Assembly: GCA_016703535.1 (NCBI GenBank)
Contig: JADJBV010000001.1
Coordinates: forward strand, 6,810,001 to 6,874,000
Direction of reading: 5' to 3'
Length of the DNA: 64,000 nt
DNA from: Deltaproteobacteria bacterium
GTDB taxonomy: Bacteria > Myxococcota > Kuafuiibacteriia > Kuafuiibacteriales > Kuafuiibacteriaceae
The translations under genes were made by a program, and so were the position numbers. Each line of letters begins with the position of its first letter. Position 1 is the stretch's first letter. Below the pieces are notes generated by a model. That model was not told the origin of the DNA and did not search any database. It saw only the letters and a program-made list of their open reading frames with translations. Shown one piece after another: positions 16,867-25,570 of the stretch.

Positions 16867-17630
16867 GGATCACCTGCGCTCTTTGGGTGTGCTGGAGTGT
16901 GGGCTGCGGCCAGACCCTCTACGTGGAGGGCTTGACCGCTACTGACGGCGGCGGGTCGCCCAACCCCTCGGGCATGGTGGAGATCATGGGACCCAACGGG
17001 CCCTTCTTGATCGATCGTTATGAGGCCTCACTCCGCCCCGGCCAAGGGATCCTGGGCGCGGAAGACCAAGATCGAGATGACGACGGGCGGTGGGCCGATC
17101 CGGCGGTGGTCGCGGCCCATCAGGACAGCCACGGCCTGGTCGCCGACGACGACGAAGTGCAAGTTGAGTTGACAACGGTGGTGGCCCAAAGTGTGGCCGG
17201 CGAACTCCCCGCCGAACTCAGCTACTACCAAGCCGCCGGGGCCTGCGCCGCCGCGGGCAAACGTTTGTGTCGGGCCGCCGAGTGGCTCGCCGCCTGTCAG
17301 AACCAGGGTGAGGTCACTCGTTATCCGTATGGCCCACGGTTCGACGGCGCCGATCAGGCGGGGGCCGACTGTTGGGTCGAGGGTTTGGCGGAGCTGGTCC
17401 AGCCGACCGGCACCGCCACCGCGTGCGTCACTCAAGCCGGGGTCTACGATCTGTCGGGCAACGTCGAGGAGTGGGTCGACTACTTGGATCCGAACCAGGC
17501 TGTGGCTCGGGGCGGGGCCACCTTGTCGGCCCCCGACAACGCCACTTGTGGCAGCAGCAACCCACACCAACCTCAGGGGCAATACGTGCGGACCGGGTTC
17601 CGGTGTTGTCGTGGGGGGGGGGGGCAGTGA
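16863..17630 (+). CDS. SUMF1/FGE-fold lipoprotein
   Basis: 255 residues; the ATG overlaps the previous stop (ATGA). The N-terminus MRITCALWVCWSVGC is a short signal with a possible lipobox (SVGC). The body has the formylglycine-generating-enzyme/SUMF1 fold markers in order: FLIDRYEAS, SYYQAAGACAAAGKRLCRAAEW (motif YxxAxxxCxxxGxRLCxxxEW), GVYDLSGNVEEWVDY and a C-terminal VRTGFRCC. The paired catalytic cysteines of true FGE are not evident, so a structural or carbohydrate-binding role is likelier than sulfatase activation. It is third in the sigma/anti-sigma operon, so it may be a sensor or a target of that system. The last codons are a run of 12 G. A degenerate copy of the palindrome (GCAAGTTGAGTTGA) lies at 17159. 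Confidence 0.75.
   Translation: MRITCALWVCWSVGCGQTLYVEGLTATDGGGSPNPSGMVEIMGPNGPFLIDRYEASLRPGQGILGAEDQDRDDDGRWADPAVVAAHQDSHGLVADDDEVQVELTTVVAQSVAGELPAELSYYQAAGACAAAGKRLCRAAEWLAACQNQGEVTRYPYGPRFDGADQAGADCWVEGLAELVQPTGTATACVTQAGVYDLSGNVEEWVDYLDPNQAVARGGATLSAPDNATCGSSNPHQPQGQYVRTGFRCCRGGGGQ
17613..17624 (+). repeat. Homopolymer of 12 G at the end of the SUMF1-like gene
   Basis: Twelve consecutive G encode four Gly, followed by CAG TGA. Loss of one G removes the stop and opens a frame that runs through the downstream lipoprotein gene to 19497. Gain of one G adds only a short tail. Confidence 0.85.
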
Positions 17631-17682
17631 GGGGCGGTCGCTTTTTTTAGATGTTTTGGGTGGGGTGGGGGGAAGAAGGGGC

Positions 17683-19497
17683 GTGAGACAGGGAATCGGG
17701 CTCCTTGGGGTCATGCTGGTGGCGTGTGTCGGCGAGGTCGGCCGGAGCGCTGAGGACTCGGGTGGGGCGGTGAGCTCGGACTCGGGTTCGCGGATCGATG
17801 GGGGCGGAGACCTGGGCCCTTTGGATCGGGGCGGGGACGCGGGGTTCGAGGTCGACGCGGGGTTCGAGGAGGGTGACGCGGCGCTCGAGCTCGACGGCTC
17901 GTCCTCTCCGGACGTGGTCCCGGGCCCGGACGCGGCCCCAGACGCAGGGGATCCTTGTGACGGCGTCACCTGTTCGGGGCACGGCACCTGCGTGGCGGCG
18001 GGCCCCTCCTGTCGTTGTGAACTTGGTTATCACCCGGTCGGCCTGAGCTGTGAGCCCGACGTCGTCGGTACGACCGTTGAGGTCAATTTTAGCCCTCAGC
18101 CGGGGATCGGCGGCGTGCAGCGGATCAACTTTGGCCTGCCGCTGCCGCCGGGGGTGTTGTCCAACCTGGCGATCCGGGTCCGGGTGGGAGGGGCTGAGGT
18201 CCCGAGTGCTCGTCGGGGCCTGGCGACGTGGCCCGACGGATCTTGGCGCGCCGTCCAGGTGCAGGTCGAACAAGACGTGGCGGCGGCCAACCTGACCGTG
18301 GAGTTGGGGGCCGCACCGACCCTGCCGGATCTGCCGTTGGTCCCGGTCGTCGACACCTTGATTGCCGAGACCGTGGGCGGCGTCAGCTTCATGGTGCCCC
18401 GGGTTTGGGTGCGCCTCCCCGCCGAGTGGTTGTCGTCCAGCAGGGTGTTCGGTCGCTTGATCCCCGAAAGTGCAAGCCAACTTGCACCGGCTTCCGCTTG
18501 GGCTCGGCACTGCAATTATACTCAGTGGAACACGTTGGCCTTCCTCAACGCCGGCGCCCAAAGCGCCCGGGAATATTGGCTCTACGATCGGGGCACGGTG
18601 TTTTATCGGGGCTACGCCCGGCGCGGTGATCTGGCCACGCTGCAGAGCGGCTATCGGGAGACCGGGCTCTACTTCTCGCGAGTCACCCTGGCCGGGGCCT
18701 CGGCCAGCCTCAACTTGCCCCAAGGTGCGGGCACCGACGCCAAATACGTCTACGCCCAGAACCTGGCCTATCACTATCTATTGAGTGGAGACGATCGCTT
18801 CCGGGAGGCCGCCGAGGGCGTCGCGACCTTGGCCGATGGCCTGTGGGATCCGGGCTATCAGACCGGCCAACACTGGACCGAACGCCACGCCGGCTTCACC
18901 TTGCTCGCTTTGGTGCATGCCGCTCAGATCAGCGACGATCGCAGCGCCGATCTTTGGAGCCGAGCCCAGGCCCGAGTCGACGCCTACCTGGCGGTGCAGA
19001 ACGGCTACTCCGAAACCCCGGCCCACACCCAGGCGATGGCCCGCTGCTTCGCCCACGACAAAGTCGCGGCCGACGAAGACGGCAACTACCCAGCCAACCT
19101 GGTCTGTAGCCCTTGGATGTCGGCGATCTTGGCCGAGGCCTTGGACAGTTATGGGCGAGAGCGGGGCGGCAACGAACGCACTCGAAGCGAGGCCTCCTTG
19201 ATCGCCTTGGGCCGGCGCCTGGCCGCCGTCGACAACGTCAGCCCGGAAGGCCAACCCCACTACGTGTTGGGTGTGGACGGTGCCGCCGTGCCCGACGACT
19301 ATCACGAACACTGGGGTGAGGTGGCCTACGTGGTGGCCCTCGCCGATCTCCTCTCGGGCCACACCGACGCCGCTTTGGGCGCCGCGGCCCTCCGTCTGGC
19401 CGAAGGCTTCGATCAGCTCGGGGAGGTCGGTCAGCTCCGATCCTTCAACTGGCAGTGCCGCGGCAGCGTCGCCACCCCGGCCTTGTTGCGACCTTGA
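17683..19497 (+). CDS. EGF-linker lipoprotein, probable alpha/alpha-toroid polysaccharide-active enzyme
   Basis: 604 residues from a GTG with GGAAGAAGGGG just upstream. Signal peptide with lipobox LVAC, then an Asp/Gly/Glu-rich DAG linker (about residues 20-85), then one EGF-like module with six cysteines (DPCDGVTCSGHGTC ... CRCELGYHP), then a beta domain and a C-terminal ~330-residue helical part (YVYAQNLAYHYLLSGDDRF, HWTERHAGFTLLALVHAA, ETPAHTQAMARC). The helical part resembles the (alpha/alpha)n toroids of polysaccharide lyases and related glycan enzymes. It has the same lipobox-linker-EGF layout as the next gene, so the two are likely used together at the cell surface. Substrate unknown. 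Confidence 0.65.
   Translation: MRQGIGLLGVMLVACVGEVGRSAEDSGGAVSSDSGSRIDGGGDLGPLDRGGDAGFEVDAGFEEGDAALELDGSSSPDVVPGPDAAPDAGDPCDGVTCSGHGTCVAAGPSCRCELGYHPVGLSCEPDVVGTTVEVNFSPQPGIGGVQRINFGLPLPPGVLSNLAIRVRVGGAEVPSARRGLATWPDGSWRAVQVQVEQDVAAANLTVELGAAPTLPDLPLVPVVDTLIAETVGGVSFMVPRVWVRLPAEWLSSSRVFGRLIPESASQLAPASAWARHCNYTQWNTLAFLNAGAQSAREYWLYDRGTVFYRGYARRGDLATLQSGYRETGLYFSRVTLAGASASLNLPQGAGTDAKYVYAQNLAYHYLLSGDDRFREAAEGVATLADGLWDPGYQTGQHWTERHAGFTLLALVHAAQISDDRSADLWSRAQARVDAYLAVQNGYSETPAHTQAMARCFAHDKVAADEDGNYPANLVCSPWMSAILAEALDSYGRERGGNERTRSEASLIALGRRLAAVDNVSPEGQPHYVLGVDGAAVPDDYHEHWGEVAYVVALADLLSGHTDAALGAAALRLAEGFDQLGEVGQLRSFNWQCRGSVATPALLRP
18472..18485. repeat. GCAAG-N4-CTTGC palindrome copy 6
   Basis: GCAAGCCAACTTGC (TGCAAG/CTTGCA arms, 18471-18486). 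This copy is in a different codon phase (GCA-AGC-CAA-CTT-GCA) from the others, which argues that the DNA rather than the peptide is conserved. Confidence 0.75.
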
Positions 19498-19552
19498 GTT
19501 TCCGTGCCGATTTTTCAATGGCCTGTGAAGGTGCCGGGGAATCAGAACCAAG

Positions 19553-21907
19553 ATGCCCCGCCGCGTCCTCTTGTTGCTCCTGACCACCGCTTGCACCGCC
19601 GAGATCGGCGGTGATTTCCCGCCCGACAGCGGCCCGTCCCCCCTCGACGTTGGCACCGCCGATCGCGGCGTCGCCCTCGACGCCACCCCAGTGGATCTCG
19701 GCTTCGACGATCGGGGGCTCCCCGTCGACGGCGGCCCGGGTGAAGACGCGGGCTTCGACCTGGACGCGTCCCCCGGTGAAGACGCGACCCCCGGCGTAGA
19801 CGCGACGCCGGGCCCGGACGCGACGCCCGCCGATACCGGCCCCGACCTCTGCCAAGGCGTGACCTGCGGAGGCCACGGCAGCTGCGTCACCATCGGTGTC
19901 AACCCAGCTTGCAGTTGCGAGGCGGGCTACCGACCCAACGGCCTCGACTGTGAGCTGATCCCGGTGGGCGCCCTCAACATCCCGCTCGCCCACCCGCGGC
20001 TCTTCTTCGACGCCGTGCACCTGCAAGCGGCCCAGGATTGGTACGCCCTCCACCCGTTTACGCCGGTGGCCAACGTCGGCGATCCCTATCGAGCGTTGCA
20101 GGCCGCGGCCCACGGCGTCATCACCGGAAACGCCACCTCGTGCCGCAGCGCCATCGACTGGGCCATGGACGTCCAGTTCTCTTGCCCGGGGGTTTCGTGT
20201 GATCCGGCCCGCTGGGACGGCGAAGGCGCCATCGTCACCTTCGACTGGTGCTACGACCAGATGACCCCAACCGAACGCTCCACCTTCATCACCCGCTGGA
20301 ACGGCTACATCGCCGATCTCAACGCCAAGCCTTGGGGCGGCATCGGCATGGAAGGCAACAACTACTACCTGGGTTACCTGCGCAACGATCTCGAGTGGGC
20401 CATCGCCTCCTACCACGAGAACCCCCAGGCCCAGGCGTTCTTGGACTACGGCCTGGACACCCGCTGGGCCCAGTCGCTGCGGCCTTACTTCGACGGCGCC
20501 GCCAAAGGAGGCCAACCCCACGAAGGTTCAGCCTACGGGCGCCGGGTGTTCGCGTACCTGACGATCCCCTTCGCCAGTATCACCATGCTCGGTCGATCCC
20601 TGTGGGACGAGACTCCGTACTTCATGGAGTCGATCTACTGGCTGATCTACTCGACCACCCCCGGCGCCACCACCATGGACAACGGCGAGGTGGTCTTTGA
20701 GACCTTCCCCTTCAACGAAGACGAACGTTGGCTGGAGCGGGATCCGTCCTTCAACACCGCCCAAACCACCCTCGGCACGTATTTGGCGCCGCTCCGAGGC
20801 CACTGGGCCGGGGCGCCGATCGCTGGGCACATCCAACGTTTCCTCGATCTCACCCAACACGAGATCGACGATCCCTTCGCCGAATACGCCTTCAACCCGA
20901 GCAGCTTCCCGGTGCCGGCCGGGGACTTCTCGACCTTGCCCCTCGACTACTACACGGCGGGCCTCGGCACCCTCTACGCCAAGACCTCTTGGAGCGCCCA
21001 GTCGACCTTGTTCACCATCCAAGGCAACACGCCGGTGGCGGTGGGCCACGAACATCGAGACGCGGGCAGCTTTCAGCTCTGGCGCAACGGCCGTTTTTTG
21101 GCCCGGGAGACCGTCGGTTACGCCCAAGACATCACTGGCTACGCTGGCAACGGCGCCGTCGACTGCGGCAATGCCGTCGGCCACAACACGATCTTGTTCG
21201 ACGGCATCGGGCCCATCGGCTACCACCACCACCGACCGACCACGTTGCGGCTCGACAGCCAAGCCGACTACGCCTACTTCGCCGTCGATCTGACCGGCGC
21301 CTATGAGGTGGCCGACGACTGGTCCCACCGAGAAGACGAGGTCGGCAACCCCCGGGCCGGGACCATCGTCCGGGAGGTGTTGTTCGTGCGACCCTTGGAG
21401 GTGGTGGTGATCTTGGATCGCCTCTCCTCCGAAGGCACCAACCCCGCCGACGCGGTGAAGACCTTCCTCCTGCACTTCCCCACCAACCCCACCGCGATCG
21501 ACGCCCAAACCTATCAAGCCACCTACGGCGGCCAAGACCTGCGCTTGACCACGGTGTGGCCCGGCACCACCACCCGCCGGGTGATCGACGAGGCCCACGG
21601 CATCGGCCAATACCGAGCCGAGATCGAGACCAGCGGCACTGTCGAGAGCACCTTCCTCCACGTCCTCGAGGCCAAGGACGCCGGCGCGACCCCGTTGACG
21701 ATCTCCAGCAACACCAACGGCACCACCACCACCTTGACCCTCAGCCACCCCACCCGGGGCACCGCGATCTTCACCTTCGACGCGGGAATAAACTCGAGCG
21801 GAGGTGCCTTCGGCTTCGCCGCCTCGGGGACCCCCACGACCCTACTGCTGCGCAGCGACGTTCGCCCCCTGGTGGTGAGCACCGCCGGACCGGCCTGGGG
21901 GAACTAA
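19553..21907 (+). CDS. Heparinase II/III-like EGF-linker lipoprotein (probable polysaccharide lyase)
   Basis: 784 residues. Signal peptide with lipobox TTAC, an Asp/Pro/Gly-rich linker to about residue 98, one EGF-like module (LCQGVTCGGHGSC ... CEAGYRPNG), then a helical toroid (about 140-440) with WDGEGAIVTFDWCYD and GNNYYLGYLRNDLEWA, and a beta-sandwich C-terminal half. The block GHEHRDAGSFQLWRNGRF, followed by GYAQDITGY and VGHNTILFDG, is the hallmark of the heparinase II/III family catalytic domain, where the His is part of the active site. Such enzymes cleave uronic-acid polysaccharides by beta-elimination. The exact substrate (alginate, heparin-like, other) cannot be told. A terminator follows. 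Confidence 0.78.
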   Translation: MPRRVLLLLLTTACTAEIGGDFPPDSGPSPLDVGTADRGVALDATPVDLGFDDRGLPVDGGPGEDAGFDLDASPGEDATPGVDATPGPDATPADTGPDLCQGVTCGGHGSCVTIGVNPACSCEAGYRPNGLDCELIPVGALNIPLAHPRLFFDAVHLQAAQDWYALHPFTPVANVGDPYRALQAAAHGVITGNATSCRSAIDWAMDVQFSCPGVSCDPARWDGEGAIVTFDWCYDQMTPTERSTFITRWNGYIADLNAKPWGGIGMEGNNYYLGYLRNDLEWAIASYHENPQAQAFLDYGLDTRWAQSLRPYFDGAAKGGQPHEGSAYGRRVFAYLTIPFASITMLGRSLWDETPYFMESIYWLIYSTTPGATTMDNGEVVFETFPFNEDERWLERDPSFNTAQTTLGTYLAPLRGHWAGAPIAGHIQRFLDLTQHEIDDPFAEYAFNPSSFPVPAGDFSTLPLDYYTAGLGTLYAKTSWSAQSTLFTIQGNTPVAVGHEHRDAGSFQLWRNGRFLARETVGYAQDITGYAGNGAVDCGNAVGHNTILFDGIGPIGYHHHRPTTLRLDSQADYAYFAVDLTGAYEVADDWSHREDEVGNPRAGTIVREVLFVRPLEVVVILDRLSSEGTNPADAVKTFLLHFPTNPTAIDAQTYQATYGGQDLRLTTVWPGTTTRRVIDEAHGIGQYRAEIETSGTVESTFLHVLEAKDAGATPLTISSNTNGTTTTLTLSHPTRGTAIFTFDAGINSSGGAFGFAASGTPTTLLLRSDVRPLVVSTAGPAWGN

Positions 21908-21925
21908 AGCTCGGAGGCAGCGACG

Positions 21926-21937
21926 CGAACCCGCGCC
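21926..21937 (-). other. tRNA/tmRNA 3'-end-like fragment (possible attachment-site remnant)
   Basis: On the minus strand GGCGCGGGTTCG is followed by CGTCGCTGCCTCCG, resembling a T-arm and acceptor end with several bases missing. The stem does not pair properly, so this is not a working tRNA. It sits at the left edge of the lower-GC defence unit. Confidence 0.2.
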
Positions 21938-21939
21938 CT

Positions 21940-21983
21940 CGGAAGCGTTGAGAAATTCAAGACTTAGTGCTGCGGAAGCGTTG
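21940..21983. repeat. Direct repeat CGGAAGCGTTG x2
   Basis: The 11-mer occurs at 21940-21950 and 21973-21983, 33 bases apart, in the gap before the defence genes. It may be part of an integration or regulatory site. Confidence 0.4.
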
Positions 21984-21994
21984 CCATCTGTCTC

Positions 21995-22023
21995 GGTCCG
22001 CGCTGAAGAACCGCGGACCTTTT
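21995..22023 (+). terminator. Rho-independent terminator after the heparinase-like gene
   Basis: GGTCCGCG, 9-base loop, CGCGGACC, then TTTT. The 8-bp stem is perfect and the T-run places it on the plus strand, 87 bases after the stop codon at 21907. Confidence 0.75.
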
Positions 22024-22081
22024 CCCCGGTTGCCAAGCTTCAAGCGATAGCCGTTTCACTCACAATCCGCGCGCGACTTGC

Positions 22082-25000
22082 TTAAGGCCTTCCGTAGTAG
22101 GTGACGCGCACGTGGTCGTCATCGATCAGAGTCGCATCGAGCGCGCCATGGAACGGATTGAACGGCAACATCACGGTTCCCAATGGCCGGAGGTCCGTTC
22201 CGCAAACGCGTGCCGTCGTCGCTGATATGGGGATCAAGCGAACACGTTCCCCTGCATTCTGGCCCCTCAGGACTAGCGTTGTCTTGGCCTTGACCTCCTT
22301 GCGGACCCAGGGCGTCGGAACCTCGACGCCAGCAGGAGCTCGCGTGTGCATCCAAAGAGTATAGAGGTCTTCAGATTCCCAGAAGTCAGGATCCGACAGA
22401 ATCTCGCGATTCCTAGCCAGCCACTCAGACATGTCGCTCAACGTCCGAAACGAAGAAGTCAAACGCCTCGTGGCGTGAATCGCGCCAACACGCGATGAAA
22501 ATCCAATCTGGCAAAGTAGCGCAGCCGAAACAAATGGCACTCCATACGTGAGCGAGAACCCGGGACCATCTCCCAAGTCTTCTGCTCTTGGGTGGCCACT
22601 AGCGACCGCTTGAACGCGCACCGATTCTGCCGCCCATACCAGCTTGAATACCACCCCGTCCTGCACAAAATCTAGAACACGCTGCGCATCTCGCGAGGCT
22701 CGGTCCCTGATCATTTCACTGAAGGGGACTCCACTGACCCATGACCGAAGCACTCCTTGCCAATTCTCCGGGAGCCTTCTAACGGAAAAGAAATCCTCCG
22801 ACATAGCAATCTCGGCAAACTCGATCGCTGCTTGTGAGGCGGCTTGAACGTCATCCTGGGCCACGGCGGCATCGAAGCGTGCGAGGATTGCAGTAAGGAC
22901 GTCCAGACGCTCGTGGAGGAAGACGCCCGCCTTTCGGCCAAGACCAGCAGCGTAACAGGCCTTCCTTTGCGAGACCGTCGTCGAGCCCCAAAGCCATTTG
23001 GCTCGCGATTTCAGGATCAGATCTTCTAGCCTTGCGGTCGCCTTCTTCTGGTGCTCGAGCGTGCGCTGCCAAAGCGAGCCGCGTAGGGCTTGGTCGAGAA
23101 TTTTAGCAAGCTCACCGCGTCCCGCTTCCAGATTCTCGATCGATGAGAATAGAGCGACATCGAGGTCGCTCAGGTAGCCTTCGAGAGAACGCTCGTCTCC
23201 ATGGTCTTCCCCGTCTTCCCCGTCCGTAGGTGCATGAAGCCGTGCATCCGTCCAAACATCCGCATGATTTAGGACGTATTCCGCAAGATCGCCCATCGCA
23301 ATCCCAAGACGCTGCGATAGTTCTTTGGCAATCTGCCGAACCAGCAGTGCAATACCGCTGATTAGTCGCTGTCCATTCGACTTCTTAAGGAGATCTTTGT
23401 AAAGCTGATGATGGGCCCTTCGACGGCTCTCATTGAAGGTCGGATATACAGCTATGCCGTCGAGGTCTACATAGGCCCGGCCTGCCCGACCGAGAACGTT
23501 GGCAAACTCGGCAGGGGAGATGGGTACTTGCTCACCTTTGCCACCGTCATATCGTTGCAGCGTGCGAAATATCAAGACGCTACACGCGAGGTCGATGCCT
23601 TGGGCAAGGGTGGGTGAGGCGACCACGACGGACAGTTTTCGACGCTCAAGCAGGTTCTCAACGGCAGTCAAGAATGGCCGGGGAAGAGCGGCATGGTGAG
23701 TGCCAACACCAATTCGAAGTCCTTCCACAGCCGGATGGCCCTCGCCGAGCCACTCCCGACCGACGGCCAAAGCAACTCTGAGGTCCGCGAGGCTCGGCGC
23801 TCTAAGTGAATCGAGATAGCCCTGGCGATGAACACGTTTGAACTCGCGGACCAGCGGATCTATTTGGCTTCGCTGAGGGGAGTAGACCAACACGTTGTGG
23901 CCGTCGGCAGCAAATGCACCCGCGGCAGCAATGCAAAACTCAAGCTCGTTGGATGGAAAGCTCTTCCGGCGCTGCTTTTGCGGCGGCTGAAGCTCAACAA
24001 ACCTCGGCACATATGCTTCCTCGCCCTCAATGAATGATAGTCTCGCGGCCTGCCGACTACCGTACCAGTCGAGAGTGGCAATTCGCGTGCGAGTCGGACG
24101 CCAACGGACGTGCACAAAATCCCCAGGCAGGTCCCGCCGGAGCCATTTTCCAAAATCCGCAAAATAGTCATCCTCGGGATTGAACATGGCAGACAGGCAA
24201 ACAATCCGACGACTTCTCGCATCCTGACGGCGAAGTAGGCGTTGAATTAGAACCTCGTATCGAATCTCGCGGCTGCCGAGACCGATCATGTGGCCTTCGT
24301 CAAGAACAACCAGCGATACATCATCCAAGACCGTGGGATCCTGTCGAACCGAGAAGTCCATCTTCTCCGGGGTAGCAACCACGATACTGGCGCTTTGAAG
24401 TGTCTCCTTGTCCACGTCGCTGCTTCCGCTTGCGCCGTAGAGCGACGTCACGCCAAACCCCAGCGGAACGAAAGTGCGAGACAAAGTCCTTTCAACTTGC
24501 GCGGAGAGAGCACGCAGAGGAGTTACGTAGATTATGCGCTTTCCGTCCGCAAGAGCACGCAGGATACACAGCTCCGCTATCCGCGTCTTCCCGGCACTGG
24601 TCGGCAGTGCAATGACCAAGTCGTCATGAGGATCAATCACGCGCTTAGCGGCAGCGAGCTGAGATGGCCACAGGTCAACATGGGGAGGCGTTCGAATTCC
24701 AAGCTGAGCGATCAGGTCGCTGCGTAGCCGGTCCCATAGCAGTGGAGCACCCGATGCAGGCCCAAGAGGCAGGCAGAGATGCAAGCTCTGTGACCAAAGG
24801 TCCCTGAGGATATGTAGGGTTAGGGTAGCGGTCCACCACAGCGGAACGTTCCCGCTCCAGCCTGCAGAGGAGATCACGTCGGCGAGGATCTTAATCCCGC
24901 TGTTGAACTCCGTTTCCGCGCCGAGCAGCAGTGCCGTGTCTACCTTTCCCAGTCCCTCAAAGTACCTGTTTGTTAGCGCGAGGATAACCGCATCCTCAGG

Positions 25001-25570
25001 AGCGAAGGCATCCCCAGGATCGCTCAGTCGCTTGGCAATTCCGGCATCGGAATGCTGTGGATTTGAAAACCAAGCTATGGTCTGGTCACGCAGTTTTGAT
25101 AGATCACGTTTAAGAAGAAGACCAAGGGCCAGTTCAACTCTGGCTAGATTTTTGCCTTCAAACGAGACCTGAAGGAGCGAGAACGATCGCGCGGCGAAGC
25201 CGGCCAGGTGAAAGGCAGCTCCCGAAATAATTAGGTGCCGCCCCTGGTCGCCGCTTGACGGATCGCCTCGTCGAACGGCCGATTCAATCGACTCAGCAGC
25301 GACACGAAGTGCTTCAGCGGTGGGAAAAGGTGTTGCTGTCGGTCGTTCGCGGTTCGCGTCTCTGAGTTCGAGCGCCAGTGCAAGTAGACCATATCCAAAA
25401 TCTAGGAGGTCCGCGGTTAGCGAACCGGAAAACTTCGGGCCGCCAAGGGGCACCTCGCCGTTCCGCCAGATCATTCCTCGTGCAAGGCCCGCAGCCAACA
25501 GACGGCTGCGCGCCTGCGGATCGGTAAGCTGGCTGACGGCAGCCGAAATCGCAGCAGGATCACGAGCCAT
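22082..25570 (-). CDS. hamB: Superfamily 2 helicase, HamB of a Hachiman defence system
   Basis: 1162 residues. Helicase motifs in order: motif I ALPTSAGKT (residues 321-329), YVTPLRAL, motif II LDEGH (424-427), motif III CLSAM (near 460), motif V VASPTLAQGIDLAC, and motif VI NVLGRAGRA. This is a Ski2-like DExH helicase. The ~300-residue N-terminal and ~450-residue C-terminal extensions have no familiar motif. Its start overlaps the end of the upstream gene by 11 bases; that gene has a HamA-like PD-(D/E)xK nuclease core. HamA+HamB in this order is the known Hachiman anti-phage system, in which the helicase monitors DNA and releases the nuclease. Sampled lines are about 52-57% G+C, clearly below flanking genes, which points to horizontal transfer. 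Confidence 0.78.
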   Translation of the reverse strand: MARDPAAISAAVSQLTDPQARSRLLAAGLARGMIWRNGEVPLGGPKFSGSLTADLLDFGYGLLALALELRDANRERPTATPFPTAEALRVAAESIESAVRRGDPSSGDQGRHLIISGAAFHLAGFAARSFSLLQVSFEGKNLARVELALGLLLKRDLSKLRDQTIAWFSNPQHSDAGIAKRLSDPGDAFAPEDAVILALTNRYFEGLGKVDTALLLGAETEFNSGIKILADVISSAGWSGNVPLWWTATLTLHILRDLWSQSLHLCLPLGPASGAPLLWDRLRSDLIAQLGIRTPPHVDLWPSQLAAAKRVIDPHDDLVIALPTSAGKTRIAELCILRALADGKRIIYVTPLRALSAQVERTLSRTFVPLGFGVTSLYGASGSSDVDKETLQSASIVVATPEKMDFSVRQDPTVLDDVSLVVLDEGHMIGLGSREIRYEVLIQRLLRRQDARSRRIVCLSAMFNPEDDYFADFGKWLRRDLPGDFVHVRWRPTRTRIATLDWYGSRQAARLSFIEGEEAYVPRFVELQPPQKQRRKSFPSNELEFCIAAAGAFAADGHNVLVYSPQRSQIDPLVREFKRVHRQGYLDSLRAPSLADLRVALAVGREWLGEGHPAVEGLRIGVGTHHAALPRPFLTAVENLLERRKLSVVVASPTLAQGIDLACSVLIFRTLQRYDGGKGEQVPISPAEFANVLGRAGRAYVDLDGIAVYPTFNESRRRAHHQLYKDLLKKSNGQRLISGIALLVRQIAKELSQRLGIAMGDLAEYVLNHADVWTDARLHAPTDGEDGEDHGDERSLEGYLSDLDVALFSSIENLEAGRGELAKILDQALRGSLWQRTLEHQKKATARLEDLILKSRAKWLWGSTTVSQRKACYAAGLGRKAGVFLHERLDVLTAILARFDAAVAQDDVQAASQAAIEFAEIAMSEDFFSVRRLPENWQGVLRSWVSGVPFSEMIRDRASRDAQRVLDFVQDGVVFKLVWAAESVRVQAVASGHPRAEDLGDGPGFSLTYGVPFVSAALLCQIGFSSRVGAIHATRRLTSSFRTLSDMSEWLARNREILSDPDFWESEDLYTLWMHTRAPAGVEVPTPWVRKEVKAKTTLVLRGQNAGERVRLIPISATTARVCGTDLRPLGTVMLPFNPFHGALDATLIDDDHVRVTYYGRP

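Noticed and set aside
16863..17630. A true formylglycine-generating enzyme for the sulfatase at 50.9 kb
   Set aside because: Fold markers are present but the paired catalytic cysteines are not evident, the protein seems lipidated, and the genes are 33 kb apart.
17633..17650. T-run after the SUMF1-like gene as a terminator
   Set aside because: No hairpin precedes the seven T.
21911..21990. A functional tRNA on the minus strand
   Set aside because: The T-arm does not pair and no D-arm or anticodon arm can be drawn; kept only as a possible remnant.
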